A stretch of DNA of 35,169 nucleotides from Cryomorphaceae bacterium (GTDB taxonomy: Bacteria > Bacteroidota > Bacteroidia > Flavobacteriales > Schleiferiaceae): contig JAFIEY010000192.1 in assembly GCA_020832345.1 (NCBI GenBank), forward strand, positions 1-35,169, read 5' to 3'. The notes beneath the pieces are model-generated. The model saw nothing but the letters and a program-made list of their open reading frames with translations. It made no database searches and was not told where the DNA came from. Made by a program: the position numbers and the translations under genes. Shown here piece by piece: positions 14,596-24,203 of this stretch (positions are counted from its first letter, which is position 1; each line of letters starts with the position of its first letter).

Positions 14596-15408
14596 ATGCA
14601 ATTTACAAACGACAAACAACAACCAATAAATAATGCTGAAACACCTTATTACCAGCCTATTGGTAACGAAGTCGAGGTATTTTACAAAGCTTGGGAAAAT
14701 AAAATCCCCTTACTGCTTAAAGGTCCTACAGGGACAGGGAAATCAAGATTTGTGGAATTTATAGCCCAGAAACTCGGGAAAAAACTCATCACAGTCAGTT
14801 GCCACGAAGAAACCTCCTCTACCGACCTAATCGGAAGATTTATCATAAAAGGCTCCGAAACGGTATGGATAGATGGCCCTATGACCAGAGCTGCCCGTGA
14901 AGGTCGTATTTTGTATTTAGACGAAGTGGCCGAAGCCCGTCCGGATGTGGTCGTGGCCATTCACGCCCTTACCGACCACCGAAGGGAATTATTTATAGAT
15001 AAACTTGGCGAAAGCTTCAGGGCACATCCCGATTTTATGTTGGTAGCATCATTTAATCCCGGATACCAAAAGGGATTTAAAGAACTCAAACCCTCCACCC
15101 GACAAAGATTTATCGCGATTTCATTTCACTATCCAGAAGAAAAAGTAGAAATAGAAATCATAGCAAATGAATCTGGGGTGGGTAAGGATGTGGCCAAAAA
15201 ATTAGTCGCCATCGGGCAAAAAATCCGGAATCTCACGGAATTGGGTCTCACAGAAACAGTTTCTACCCGCCTGCTAATCGATGCAGGCAAACTTATTCGA
15301 TCAGGATTACCGCCACGCCTCTCACTTCACGTGGCCGTGGTAGAACCACTAACCGACGATGAGGACACCATAAGTGCTTTGAAGGATCTTTGTAATTTGA
15401 TGATATAG
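14596..15408 (+). CDS. norQ: NorQ, MoxR-type AAA+ ATPase for NO reductase activation
   Basis: This 270-residue AAA+ protein of the CbbQ/NirQ/NorQ type has Walker A GPTGTGKS at 43-50, Walker B LYLDE at 106-110 and the sensor region SFNPGYQ. The C-terminal CbbQ-specific part covers about 200-270. NorQ works with the VWA protein NorD, encoded 3 bases downstream, to insert the non-heme iron FeB into NorB. The upstream gap of 151 bases after norB is long for an operon and carries a repeat-derived hairpin, which may set the NorB:NorQ ratio. Confidence 0.95.
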   Translation: MQFTNDKQQPINNAETPYYQPIGNEVEVFYKAWENKIPLLLKGPTGTGKSRFVEFIAQKLGKKLITVSCHEETSSTDLIGRFIIKGSETVWIDGPMTRAAREGRILYLDEVAEARPDVVVAIHALTDHRRELFIDKLGESFRAHPDFMLVASFNPGYQKGFKELKPSTRQRFIAISFHYPEEKVEIEIIANESGVGKDVAKKLVAIGQKIRNLTELGLTETVSTRLLIDAGKLIRSGLPPRLSLHVAVVEPLTDDEDTISALKDLCNLMI

Positions 15409-15411
15409 ACC

Positions 15412-17175
15412 ATGGGCCTAGACCTAGACGAAATCATTTACGGATGGACGGTAAAGCGAATGCGTAAAAACCGCAAATCCGCTGAAGAACAGCTGCCCCA
15501 ACGCGTAACTTTGGAGGAGTTAAAACCCAGACTTACCATTCTTGCGCGCGCTTTAAACGGACAGGCAATCGATGTTTACCCCGCAGAAAGAGAAGGAGGC
15601 TTTAAAAACCACAACTTTTTTCTCCCCATATCTTTTAGTGAATTTGCCGATAAGTCTGAAAATATTCAGTTTTACATCTACAGAACACTTTACCTTACCA
15701 TTCAAAGAGAACTGGGCAAAAATTGGCACCACCGCGAAGATGACCTGAAGCTATCCAGAATAAAAGCGCTCGAATGTTCAGGAGAAATACTGGCCACCTT
15801 ATTTGAACGGTTTCCGGGAATTCAACCGATCCACAACAGTGCAAAAAACCACTTTTGGTCTATAGCCGGACAAAACACATCTCCGGATTTGACTTGGCTT
15901 TACGGTAAATGGATGTACGACACGCCAGACGAAACAACCGGGATGCTAGAAAATATTGACGAGAAAGTTAAACCCAACCATCTCGAAAAACCAGAAACTA
16001 CCCTCCGCGCAAAAGCAGTGGAAGATATAGAAACCAAAACCATCGACAAAAAGCAACAGGAAGATTATGTTTTACTGCACAGTTTTGAAAAAGTAGAAAC
16101 AGCTGAATCCTTTAACGGCATTTGGCGAGACTTTGACGGTTCCGATGATTTGGAAAAACATCAGGATGCATTGGACGAACTCAGCATGCGTTTTACCGTT
16201 CGTGTTGATGAACCGACGCACGCTGTGTATCAGGCCGAATTTGTGGAAAACACCACCATCTCAGAAAGTGCCACCACGGACGAAAAAGGATTTCACCTCA
16301 CCTACCCCGAATGGGATTATAAAAAAAGTGCATATCGACAGGGGTTTTGCAAAGTCTATCCCAAAACGCAATTAAAAACCCATCCCGACTTTTACCACAA
16401 AACCTTGCAAAAAAATGCATCTACCCTAATGGAACTGCGCAAAATGCTAACCAGTCTGAACAACAAAATGCAAATGCAGCGGAGACAGCGCTATGGAGAA
16501 GATTTAGACATTGATGCACTTACCGACTTTCACGTGGATGTACAGTCGAAAAGAACACCCGATGAAAACGTTTACCTCGCAAACAGAAAGCGCGATAAAG
16601 ACATTTCCATTTTAATGCTTTTAGACCTTAGTCTTTCGAGCGATGGATTTGCAGGAGGAAATCGCGTAATCGAGGTCGAAAAAGAAGTTTCCATTTTATT
16701 TGGCGAGATCCTATACGAATTCAACATTGACTTTTCCATCGACGGATTTTATTCCAAAACCCGAAACTATTCCAACTACATAAGCTTAAAATCCTTTGAA
16801 GAAGATTGGATTAAAGTCAGAAATCGCATTGGCGCTGCTGAACCAGGAGGTTATACCAGAATAGGTGCAGCCCTCAGGCATGCGGGTGCGCGTATGGACA
16901 TGAGAAACACCAAAAACAAATGGATCATTTTGCTCTCCGATGGAAAGCCAAATGACTTCGATCGGTATGAGGGAAAACATGGGATTCAGGACGTAAAGCA
17001 GGCGCTGCGCGAACTCAACGAGCGCAAGATCAATGCTTACGCCCTTGCCATCGAAGCCCAGGCGAAGTACTATTTGCCTCAAATGTTTGGACAAAACCAC
17101 TATCAAATTCTCACCAAACCGAGGGAATTACTTACGGCGTTGGTTAAGTTGTATGAAAAAATCAAACACCAGTGA
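15412..17175 (+). CDS. norD: NorD, VWA-domain partner of NorQ
   Basis: This 587-residue cytoplasmic protein has a C-terminal von Willebrand A domain. The MIDAS motif DLSLS lies at 405-409 (MLLDLSLSSDG), and LLSDGKPND follows near 508-516. The N-terminal 390 residues are the charged, helical NorD region. NorD and NorQ form a chaperone pair needed for active cNOR. The start 3 bases after norQ implies coupled translation. Several ORFs inside it in other frames are not genes. Confidence 0.94.
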   Translation: MGLDLDEIIYGWTVKRMRKNRKSAEEQLPQRVTLEELKPRLTILARALNGQAIDVYPAEREGGFKNHNFFLPISFSEFADKSENIQFYIYRTLYLTIQRELGKNWHHREDDLKLSRIKALECSGEILATLFERFPGIQPIHNSAKNHFWSIAGQNTSPDLTWLYGKWMYDTPDETTGMLENIDEKVKPNHLEKPETTLRAKAVEDIETKTIDKKQQEDYVLLHSFEKVETAESFNGIWRDFDGSDDLEKHQDALDELSMRFTVRVDEPTHAVYQAEFVENTTISESATTDEKGFHLTYPEWDYKKSAYRQGFCKVYPKTQLKTHPDFYHKTLQKNASTLMELRKMLTSLNNKMQMQRRQRYGEDLDIDALTDFHVDVQSKRTPDENVYLANRKRDKDISILMLLDLSLSSDGFAGGNRVIEVEKEVSILFGEILYEFNIDFSIDGFYSKTRNYSNYISLKSFEEDWIKVRNRIGAAEPGGYTRIGAALRHAGARMDMRNTKNKWIILLSDGKPNDFDRYEGKHGIQDVKQALRELNERKINAYALAIEAQAKYYLPQMFGQNHYQILTKPRELLTALVKLYEKIKHQ

Positions 17176-17215
17176 AGGCTTTTTTAAAAAAAACAAACTA
17201 AACCACATTAAATAC

Positions 17216-17788
17216 ATGGAAAACCCCATCAACCACAAAAGCATCTTTTACCCACCCGGCGGATTACTCATCTGGGTTGTGATACTACTGGAAGTCGTCA
17301 CCTTTGGCATTGCCATCGGAGGACTGGCCTACTACGCCACGCTAGAGCCGGAAGTATTCCACGAATCCAGATTAAAACTCAATCCGGTAATGGGTGCAAT
17401 AAATACCGTATTTTTATTGATCAGCGGATATTGTATGGCTTTGGCGGTGAAGAATTACAACCTCGGCAACCCGCGCAAAACTTATCTCTATTTTCTGGGC
17501 ACCATTTTGGGCGGTCTGCTCTTTATTTTCGTAAAATACTTCGAATATAAAGACAAAATAGATTTAGGACTTTATCCAGACGAAAATATGTTTTTCACCT
17601 TTTACTGGTTACTCACCGGTTTTCATCTGGTTCACGTGCTGGTTGGCATCGCCATACTTATTATCATTTTTTTCAACATCCACCGCAATGGTTCCTCTTC
17701 GGAAAGTGTAGAAGCCGGTGCCGCCTTTTGGCACATGTGCGATCTCATTTGGTTGTTGCTGTTTCCCGCACTTTATCTCATTCTATAA
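17216..17788 (+). CDS. norE: NorE, cytochrome c oxidase subunit III-like protein
   Basis: This 190-residue protein with five predicted helices is related to subunit III of heme-copper oxidases. Typical segments are GLLIWVVILLEVVTFG and TGFHLVHVLVGIAILI, and the ending FWHMCDLIWLLLFPALYLIL is COX3-like. NorE is an accessory of NO reductase, not part of the purified enzyme. I chose the ATG at 17216, 40 bases after norD. The frame is open to 17033 but that extension lies inside norD and lacks any family resemblance. Confidence 0.92.
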   Translation: MENPINHKSIFYPPGGLLIWVVILLEVVTFGIAIGGLAYYATLEPEVFHESRLKLNPVMGAINTVFLLISGYCMALAVKNYNLGNPRKTYLYFLGTILGGLLFIFVKYFEYKDKIDLGLYPDENMFFTFYWLLTGFHLVHVLVGIAILIIIFFNIHRNGSSSESVEAGAAFWHMCDLIWLLLFPALYLIL

Positions 17789-17856
17789 AAATCCGATTTA
17801 TAACCTACGGCTTTCGTAATCAATACAAAGAGGAAAACAAATAAAACATTGACAAT

Positions 17857-18099
17857 ATGAAAAACACCACCGGCATTACCATGGCAGCCTTACTATTGCT
17901 CACCTTACTCAGCGCCATTTTCGCACCATATTCACATACAAATGTGTGGATTAGACAATTGATTTTATTACTGGCCTTAAACAAATTTCTTCTTGTGGCC
18001 TGGGTGTTTATGGAAATTCACAAGGCGCATGGGTTTTGGAAATTTTGTATAACCTTTTTGGGTATAATCATTTGTGGTGCAATAGGAATAGTGGTTTGA
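17857..18099 (+). CDS. norF: NorF, small membrane protein (cytochrome oxidase subunit IV-like)
   Basis: This 80-residue protein has three hydrophobic helices and a middle HKAHGFWK segment, typical of the prokaryotic subunit-IV/NorF family. It is the last gene of the norCBQDEF order known from Paracoccus, 68 bases after norE. Its role is accessory, aiding full NO reductase activity. A MITE copy begins 15 bases after the stop codon, so the operon's 3' end is repeat-bordered and I see no separate terminator. Confidence 0.85.
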   Translation: MKNTTGITMAALLLLTLLSAIFAPYSHTNVWIRQLILLLALNKFLLVAWVFMEIHKAHGFWKFCITFLGIIICGAIGIVV

Positions 18100-18114
18100 T
18101 TGGACACAAATTTT

Positions 18115-18256
18115 GAGTCTGCTCCAAAAAGTCCCTTTCTGCCAAAATCTTCCTTGCCGGTAGATTTTAGAATCTTCACTAACAAATGGTTAGCTCCGGT
18201 TCAAAAACCCACTCCGCGTCGATTTTGATTGAAATCATCCTTTTTGGAGTGGACAC
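18115..18256 (+). repeat. MITE-like element, copy 3 (142 bp)
   Basis: Same length and order as copies 1 and 2. The ends carry paired changes: CTCCAAAAAG on the left and CTTTTTGGAG on the right, where copies 1 and 2 have CTCTAAAAAG and CTTTTTAGAG. It is bordered on both sides by AAATTTT; a longer direct repeat TGGACACAAATTTTG spans 18101-18115 and 18250-18264. It lies between norF and the pirin gene. Confidence 0.85.
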
Positions 18257-18287
18257 AAATTTTGTATATTGTGCCCAAAATCACATC

Positions 18288-19166
18288 ATGTCCAATATAG
18301 ACCTCATCATAGAAGAACGCGCCGCCGACATTGGTAATTTCATGGTAGGACGACTGTTGCCCTTTCGTCAGAAGCGTGCAGTAGGGCCATTTGTCTTTAT
18401 CGACCACATGGGGCCGGCCCAATTAGGCCCGGGCGAAAATCTCGAAGTCCTTCCCCATCCGCATATCGGATTATCCACACTCACCTTTCTGTTTGAAGGC
18501 GCCATTTTGCATCGCGACAGCATTGGAAGTGAAATAGAAATCCTTCCCGGAGCCGTGAACTGGATGACAGCCGGCAAGGGCGTCGTGCATTCCGAACGCA
18601 CACCCGAACGGCTTCTGCAAACGGAAAAAGTATTACACGGGCTTCAAATCTGGGTCGCGTTGCCCAAAGCATTGGAAGAAAGCGAACCCACCTTTTCCCA
18701 CGTAAAGGCCGGGGACATACCGACCTGGAAGCAAGGGGATGTTTCCATAAAACTCATTGCCGGAAAAGCCTTTGGCAAAACCTCCCCCGTACCCGTCCAC
18801 AGCGAATTATACTTTATAGAAATAAAAAGTGAAAGTGCGCAAACCATTGAAATAGGGGAACATCTATATGGAGAAAGTGCACTTTATATTCTCGATGGTC
18901 AAATAAAAAGCGATGGACATACATATTCAAACCGACAAATATTGGTCGCCAAAGAAAGTTCACTTTGCGCATTTGAAATGGAAGCCAATACCACCGTATA
19001 TATATTTGGCGGCGAACCCTTTCCCGAAGAGCGTTTTATCAATTGGAATTTCGTATCCTCCAGCGTGAAACGCCTTGTACAAGCCAGGGAAGACTGGATC
19101 GCGCAAAAATTCCCCAAAGTACCGGGGGAATCAGACTTTGTCCCCTACCCCGGTGCAAACAAGTAG
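18288..19166 (+). CDS. Pirin family protein
   Basis: This 292-residue bicupin has the pirin metal site His57, His59, His101 and Glu103 (PHPHIGLST and VVHSE), almost identical in position to human pirin. Bacterial relatives include quercetin 2,3-dioxygenase (YhhW). Others bind redox partners. The substrate is unknown here. I chose the ATG at 18288 because it begins at the conserved pirin start. The frame is open to 18186, but that part would be translated from MITE copy 3. It is not clearly part of the nor operon. Confidence 0.9.
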   Translation: MSNIDLIIEERAADIGNFMVGRLLPFRQKRAVGPFVFIDHMGPAQLGPGENLEVLPHPHIGLSTLTFLFEGAILHRDSIGSEIEILPGAVNWMTAGKGVVHSERTPERLLQTEKVLHGLQIWVALPKALEESEPTFSHVKAGDIPTWKQGDVSIKLIAGKAFGKTSPVPVHSELYFIEIKSESAQTIEIGEHLYGESALYILDGQIKSDGHTYSNRQILVAKESSLCAFEMEANTTVYIFGGEPFPEERFINWNFVSSSVKRLVQAREDWIAQKFPKVPGESDFVPYPGANK

Positions 19167-19341
19167 GAAGTTGTCTTTGGGGAAAAACTAAAACAATTTC
19201 CAAATCCCATTTATATTTCGAGGGGACATTGAGAAACAACACAGCATAATTGCAAAATTTAAAACCGAGCAAAACAAACATGTAAATAGAGTTTGCGTTA
19301 CATTAACTATAGTAACAAACCAATCAACGTATGTTTTTTTG

Positions 19342-19349
19342 TAGATTTG
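19342..19349 (+). promoter_or_regulatory. -7 promoter element of the envelope locus
   Basis: TAGATTTG matches TAnnTTTG exactly, 15 bases upstream of the ATG at 19365. It argues against the TTG at 19293 as start of the first gene. The 198 bases between pirin and that ATG hold nothing else I recognise. Confidence 0.5.
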
Positions 19350-19364
19350 CCATTTATTTTAAGT

Positions 19365-21368
19365 ATGCTGAAAAATTCTCAGAAGGAAATGTGGAAATCC
19401 ATTTGGACTTTGATTTATTTACTCATTCTGGGCGGTTTTGCTAATGCCCAATCCAAAGAAACGTACAATGGCCCATATACCATCAATCAAGACAGCGTTT
19501 CTGGTGAAGCCACATACAGTTTTTATTTAGAAAACGGAGATACGATTTTTGACGGTTCTTTTGAATTTCAAAGGGTAAGATTGAATCCATTAAGTAACGG
19601 AAAAGGGGAGGTTATTTCAAAAGAAATATCTGGCAAATTTGAAAAAGGCAAGAAGAACGGTTCATGGGCCTATTATAACAAAAAATTGGTCCCAGGAAGC
19701 AACTTGCGGGTTTTTGATTATGATGTTGCATATCCGGCAGATGGCCGATCTATATTTCTAAATGTTCAATTTTCTATGGACAAACCACAAGGAGAATGGA
19801 GGTTTTTGGAAAAAATCATTAAAAACGGCAGCGTAAGCGATACTGTACACTTTGGAATCATGAGATTTAAAGATGGGCAAATAGAAGGTGATTTGGAATT
19901 ATACGCAGATGACATATCCGCTAAAGGCTTGGTAAACAATGGATTATTTCACAAAGATTGGTTGTTTACTGCTGAAAACGACAGCTTAAAAATTAAAGAG
20001 CATAGGATTTATGACGATGGATGGTTAAAGCACCTTTCATTTGAAATAAATGAAAATACATACACAATTGAATTAAAAAAATATACTGATAAAGATAGTT
20101 TAGCCGTTTTAGACACACTGGAATTTAATGATCTATATAGAAGGGTTTTATCTTTATCCATTCGTTTAAGCGACGTAAATAATAAAACACAAATTTTAGA
20201 GGTATTAAACACAAATTCCAGCTTTTTTATCAACTTTCAAAAAAAGTTTATTTTTGATAATAAGCGACGTATTTGGAAATCAGTATCCAAAGGTGCAGAC
20301 ACCATAAAATTTCCAACGGTAAGATTAAATAAGTATCCATTGGATGAAAGAGAAAGAGATACAATAACATGGGCAATTGGTGTTATTGACAATATAGGAC
20401 ATTCCATAAAGCGCTTTTTTGATAATCCCTTTGTTGAAATTGGCCGATATACGTATCGTGATTTAGCATTTATTCATAGTGAATTTATTTTGCTTGATTC
20501 TTTGTTTTTAGAATACAAAAAAATAAAATCATTGCTAAATGATGAGGCAATAGTGTATTTTCCAAGAGACACTCTTTATACAAAGCTTTTAAATGAGGTT
20601 TTATTTCCAGACACAATTTCATTTGAATTTAACGACAAAGTTTATTTTGAAAAGTTAGATTTACCTTTGGGTTTGGGTAAAAACAACGAACAATTTGAAG
20701 ACATATTAACGCATTTTAATGATATGCAAAGTCATATTAATTTGGTAAATAAGCGTTCCGATTCTTTGCTGGATATTGTGCGTAAAGAATCCGCTTTAAG
20801 TGAGCTTGAGGAAGAGCTTGTTAGAAAAAGAGACTCCGTTAATATTTTATTTTCAAAGGGGTACGAAGGATTTAATGAATTCCATGAATCGATGGCGAAA
20901 CGCGTTATAGAGTTTACCGACCTATCATTTAAGTCCTATGTTAGGATGGATGTCGAAGAAAAGAAGGAACATATTGATGACCGAATTAAATGTTTTTCAG
21001 ACCTTATAGAACTCTACGAAATCATAAGTACTGTGCCCAGAAAACTCAAGCGTATGGATGATGAATATACCCGTACGGTTTGGAATGCTTATATGATGGT
21101 TGACATGGATGAGCGTGTAAAAGAACGATTGTACAATCCGGTAATAAAAATTGCATTTCCTTATTTATTAGATGTAATATCTGAAAACCTGTATTGCGAT
21201 AAGTTATTAGTAAACGCCAAGTACATTTCAGTTATTTACAACATAATGTTAGACTTAAGAGAAGTTGATACCAAGGATTTTGAGCGAACCCTTAGACGGG
21301 AGCGGGACGCGCAAAAAATCCTTCAGGTATTAGGAATTGAGGATTTATTTTTTATAGATGAAAAATAA
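19365..21368 (+). CDS. Exported MORN-like/coiled-coil protein, paralogue A1
   Basis: No function is known to me. The protein of 667 residues starts with a signal peptide (LILGGFANAQ). The mature start YNGPYT leads into MORN/YwqK-like segments (GEATYSFYLENGD, GKFEKGKKNGSWAYY, FSMDKPQGEWRF) over about the first 250 residues. A helical region with coiled-coil potential follows (about 440-520), and the C-terminus has RTLRRERDAQKILQVLGIEDL. The gene at 24247 is a full-length paralogue with matching start and end. It overlaps the next gene by 11 bases. The ATG at 19389 is an alternative start just before the signal peptide. Confidence 0.7.
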   Translation: MLKNSQKEMWKSIWTLIYLLILGGFANAQSKETYNGPYTINQDSVSGEATYSFYLENGDTIFDGSFEFQRVRLNPLSNGKGEVISKEISGKFEKGKKNGSWAYYNKKLVPGSNLRVFDYDVAYPADGRSIFLNVQFSMDKPQGEWRFLEKIIKNGSVSDTVHFGIMRFKDGQIEGDLELYADDISAKGLVNNGLFHKDWLFTAENDSLKIKEHRIYDDGWLKHLSFEINENTYTIELKKYTDKDSLAVLDTLEFNDLYRRVLSLSIRLSDVNNKTQILEVLNTNSSFFINFQKKFIFDNKRRIWKSVSKGADTIKFPTVRLNKYPLDERERDTITWAIGVIDNIGHSIKRFFDNPFVEIGRYTYRDLAFIHSEFILLDSLFLEYKKIKSLLNDEAIVYFPRDTLYTKLLNEVLFPDTISFEFNDKVYFEKLDLPLGLGKNNEQFEDILTHFNDMQSHINLVNKRSDSLLDIVRKESALSELEEELVRKRDSVNILFSKGYEGFNEFHESMAKRVIEFTDLSFKSYVRMDVEEKKEHIDDRIKCFSDLIELYEIISTVPRKLKRMDDEYTRTVWNAYMMVDMDERVKERLYNPVIKIAFPYLLDVISENLYCDKLLVNAKYISVIYNIMLDLREVDTKDFERTLRRERDAQKILQVLGIEDLFFIDEK

Positions 21369-22329
21369 CCAATTGTGTGATTTTATTATGTTGAAAACAA
21401 TAATACCAACTGATTTTATGACACTGGAAAGTTTTCCTATTCCTAGTCTCCATAAATCGACCACGACTAAACAATATTGTAAAGTAAAAGCAAATTCTAT
21501 TTTTAAAATTATGAATTTACTTGTCGTTTTTATGAATGGAATTTCAGGAAACAAAACCTATGGTCAAACAGAACGGCCCTTGCCGGAAAAATCAGAATTG
21601 GAACCACCTTCTACTTTAGTTTGGCTTGGGACTTATGGCATAATTCGCTTGGGAGATAAATTGTTTTGGGATGCTCAGACACATTATAGAAGAGGTAGTC
21701 ACGGTGGTGTGCCATGGGTTGGTCGGATGACTCAGATATATAATCGTCACGGTTTAACTTACCAGTTCAACAAAGATTTTAGAGCGACAATAGGAGGGGT
21801 ACTTCGTTTAAATTTCACCCCTGAACCGACAGGAGATGACAAAGACCTTTACGACTATATTACCCCTGAACCTCGAATTTGGCATGAATATCTTTTTAAA
21901 CAAGAGTTTGGAAGGGTTCAGATTTTCCATCGACTCAGAATGGAGCACAGGTGGAATAGGAGTAATCTAAAAAACTCCGAATTTATTTATCGGGACCGTT
22001 GGCGTTATAAAATTTTTGCCAACATTCCCATTAATAAACCGCGATTTGAGCCCGGAACCTGGTTTTTTACCCCCGATGTGGAAATTATCATGCAAAGTGG
22101 TAGTCCAGTCATTGATAGCCCATTGGAAGACCTTCGAATTCAACCTATTATTGGATATATCGCAAGTCCTAGAATTAAACACACTCTCAGCATGATGTAC
22201 ACCATGGGGCAACGACGGTATGATGGTTCAATATATCGTCAACGTTGGATTGGTCGGTTAAATGTGTATTTCAATCTTGATTGGCGCAGTGGCGACAGTA
22301 AAGTTCCAATAATGCAGATGTTAGATTAA
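21358..22329 (+). CDS. DUF2490-type outer-membrane protein, paralogue B1
   Basis: The body of this protein (323 residues from this ATG) is made of alternating strands with many aromatic and arginine residues. It includes FHRLRMEHRWNR and RDRWRYKI, the pattern of DUF2490 beta-barrel-like proteins of Bacteroidota. The genes at 26313 and 27178 share this HRxRxExRW segment. The ATG overlaps the end of the preceding gene (ATGAAAAATAA), which suggests coupled translation. The first 51 residues do not look like a signal peptide, so the ATG at 21511 (MNLLVVFMNGISG) may be the real start. Function unknown. Confidence 0.68.
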   Translation: MKNNQLCDFIMLKTIIPTDFMTLESFPIPSLHKSTTTKQYCKVKANSIFKIMNLLVVFMNGISGNKTYGQTERPLPEKSELEPPSTLVWLGTYGIIRLGDKLFWDAQTHYRRGSHGGVPWVGRMTQIYNRHGLTYQFNKDFRATIGGVLRLNFTPEPTGDDKDLYDYITPEPRIWHEYLFKQEFGRVQIFHRLRMEHRWNRSNLKNSEFIYRDRWRYKIFANIPINKPRFEPGTWFFTPDVEIIMQSGSPVIDSPLEDLRIQPIIGYIASPRIKHTLSMMYTMGQRRYDGSIYRQRWIGRLNVYFNLDWRSGDSKVPIMQMLD

Positions 22330-22340
22330 TTTATAAAACC

Positions 22341-23276
22341 ATGAATAAAAAGTATATGTCGGGATTTAGAAAATTAATGCTCTTCCTTTCATTTTTGTCT
22401 TTGGGTATTTTAAGTGCTTTACTTTGGTTTCAGATAGCCAATAAGTCAAGTAGCGCCGAAGAGGAAGCATTAAAAGCAGAACTAAATGAATTTAAATACG
22501 CTTTGTCCATTTACGAATCGTTAATTACCCTTGACGGACATACTTTAAGTACCGACAATTTTGATGATATTTCCGAAAAATACAACGAATTATTTCGCGA
22601 AATTGACTCTCTTGGTGTTTTGAGAGAAGAGTGGATCAACAATAGGTTGAGTTATATTGAAAACAGTAACATGTCAGTTGATGAGCAAAACCTAGCCATA
22701 AACCAATTAAAGCAACAAGTAAGGTTTCTAAGATTGAAGAGGGACTCTATTCACACTGATTATAATGAAGTTGCGAATCAGTTAAATCACTCAAAGATTC
22801 GTTTGGATAAACTTCAGGACAGTATCGATATCCTGCTTTTTGAAAATAAACGAATCAAAGATAGAAAAGACAAAATTAGGGTAATTACATTTACCATAAA
22901 ATCAGGAAAAAAAATCCATTATTTAGGAGAGGTAGAGAACGAAATGGCCAATGGAAATGGCGTGGGTATTTGGAATAATGGAAACATATACCGTGGTGAA
23001 TGGAAAAACAATATGCGACATGGAGAAGGAACCTATGAGTGGTTTGAAGGTGACAAATATGTGGGTGAGTTTGTAAGTGGCGATATAGAAGGCGAAAGCA
23101 TATATTATTGGAAGAGTGGTGAACGATACGAGGGGAAATTTAAAAGTAATCGCCGAAATGGACAGGGGACTTTGTTTGACCCCGATGGAAATGTCAAATT
23201 TAAAGGTCTTTGGAAAGACGATACCACAGTAATTTGTTTAAAATTGATAAATACCCATTATGAATTGTACAGGTAG
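22341..23276 (+). CDS. Membrane-anchored coiled-coil protein with MORN repeats
   Basis: This 311-residue protein has one transmembrane helix at about 12-31 and a long coiled coil at about 38-180. Four MORN repeats follow at 194-283 (for example IYRGEWKNNMRHGEGTYEW and YEGKFKSNRRNGQGTLF), with a partial fifth (VKFKGLWKDD). MORN repeats often bind membranes or serve as scaffolds. Its topology suggests an inner-membrane anchor with the repeats in the periplasm, or the reverse; the sequence does not decide. It sits in the middle of the locus, 11 bases after the preceding gene and overlapping the next one by 17. Function unknown. Confidence 0.8.
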   Translation: MNKKYMSGFRKLMLFLSFLSLGILSALLWFQIANKSSSAEEEALKAELNEFKYALSIYESLITLDGHTLSTDNFDDISEKYNELFREIDSLGVLREEWINNRLSYIENSNMSVDEQNLAINQLKQQVRFLRLKRDSIHTDYNEVANQLNHSKIRLDKLQDSIDILLFENKRIKDRKDKIRVITFTIKSGKKIHYLGEVENEMANGNGVGIWNNGNIYRGEWKNNMRHGEGTYEWFEGDKYVGEFVSGDIEGESIYYWKSGERYEGKFKSNRRNGQGTLFDPDGNVKFKGLWKDDTTVICLKLINTHYELYR

Positions 23277-24051
23277 AGTCGTTTTAATTTTGACAGTATT
23301 ATTAATTGTACAAAAAGGTGCCTGCAATGCTTCTGTGCACAAATTGGCCTTTAATAACCAAATTGGCCTTTTAGAAAATGAAAATTATTCATCTCAATCC
23401 TCAGCTGATACTATTGCAGATTCTACAGAGTTGTCCAAACCAAATTTATTCCCTTCCATTCCTTGGTCAAATCTACCATATTTCATGGATGACATAATGG
23501 TAATTGGTGGATTGAATCACGGAGGATTGATTTATTCAAATTATTTTCGTGAGCTTGGAAACCTTAAAGGATTTCAAATTGGGTTGGAGGGTTATTATCC
23601 TTTGGCAGAAAAAGTGTTTTTAAATGTTGGATTACAATATCGGCAAAATGGATTTGCGCATGAAACCCATGATATTGATTTTCAATTCCACAATATTGAT
23701 ATCCCAATACTTTTTGCATTTGAACTACCTGTATTTCGAAGATATGATTGGCGAATATTTATGGGTACGCAAATGAATTCGGTGCTTGGTGTAAATGTTC
23801 AAGGTGAATATGCCAATGACTACGACGGATTTAGGTATAACGCCGATGAAATTAATAAATTTGACTTTGGATTTACTTTCGGACTAAGTATTGAACGTCA
23901 TGATTTTTACTTAAGGGGTAAAGGATATTTTGGCGCAAATAGAGTGTTTAGATCATTGGATCCAAATTCTCAAATAGGAGAAACTGCTTCATTTAGCTTT
24001 TTTCAAATTGAGTTGGGATACTTTTTGTTTAGAAGATTAAGGGAGTTTTAA
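23260..24051 (+). CDS. Outer-membrane beta-barrel protein (PorT-like)
   Basis: This 263-residue protein has a signal peptide ending near GACNAS and a low-complexity Ser-rich stretch to about residue 65. An eight-strand type barrel then begins, with segments such as GFQIGLEGYYPLAEKVFLNVGLQYRQNGF and FDFGFTFGLSIERHDFYLRGKGYFG, and the final residues FFQIELGYFLFRR. This resembles the Bacteroidota outer-membrane beta-barrel families. Its ATG lies inside the preceding MORN gene (17-base overlap), so the two products probably work together. Function unknown. Confidence 0.75.
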   Translation: MNCTGRVVLILTVLLIVQKGACNASVHKLAFNNQIGLLENENYSSQSSADTIADSTELSKPNLFPSIPWSNLPYFMDDIMVIGGLNHGGLIYSNYFRELGNLKGFQIGLEGYYPLAEKVFLNVGLQYRQNGFAHETHDIDFQFHNIDIPILFAFELPVFRRYDWRIFMGTQMNSVLGVNVQGEYANDYDGFRYNADEINKFDFGFTFGLSIERHDFYLRGKGYFGANRVFRSLDPNSQIGETASFSFFQIELGYFLFRRLREF

Positions 24052-24203
24052 TGTATAACCGAGAGGATAAACTATGTTTGAAATATATTTTTCAATATAG
24101 ATGTAAGGTTTTTGTAAATGAAATTTGCTGTTAAAACATTTAAATTGTTTGCATTTTAAAAAACTATGATTGAAAAATGAATGGAGAAAGAAGATGGTTA
24201 TGT

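Noticed and set aside
17033-17215. Long N-terminal extension of norE
   Set aside because: It lies inside norD in another frame and has no COX3 resemblance. The ATG at 17216 starts just before the first helix.
18186-18287. N-terminal extension of the pirin frame
   Set aside because: It would be translated from MITE copy 3. The pirin family begins at the ATG at 18288.
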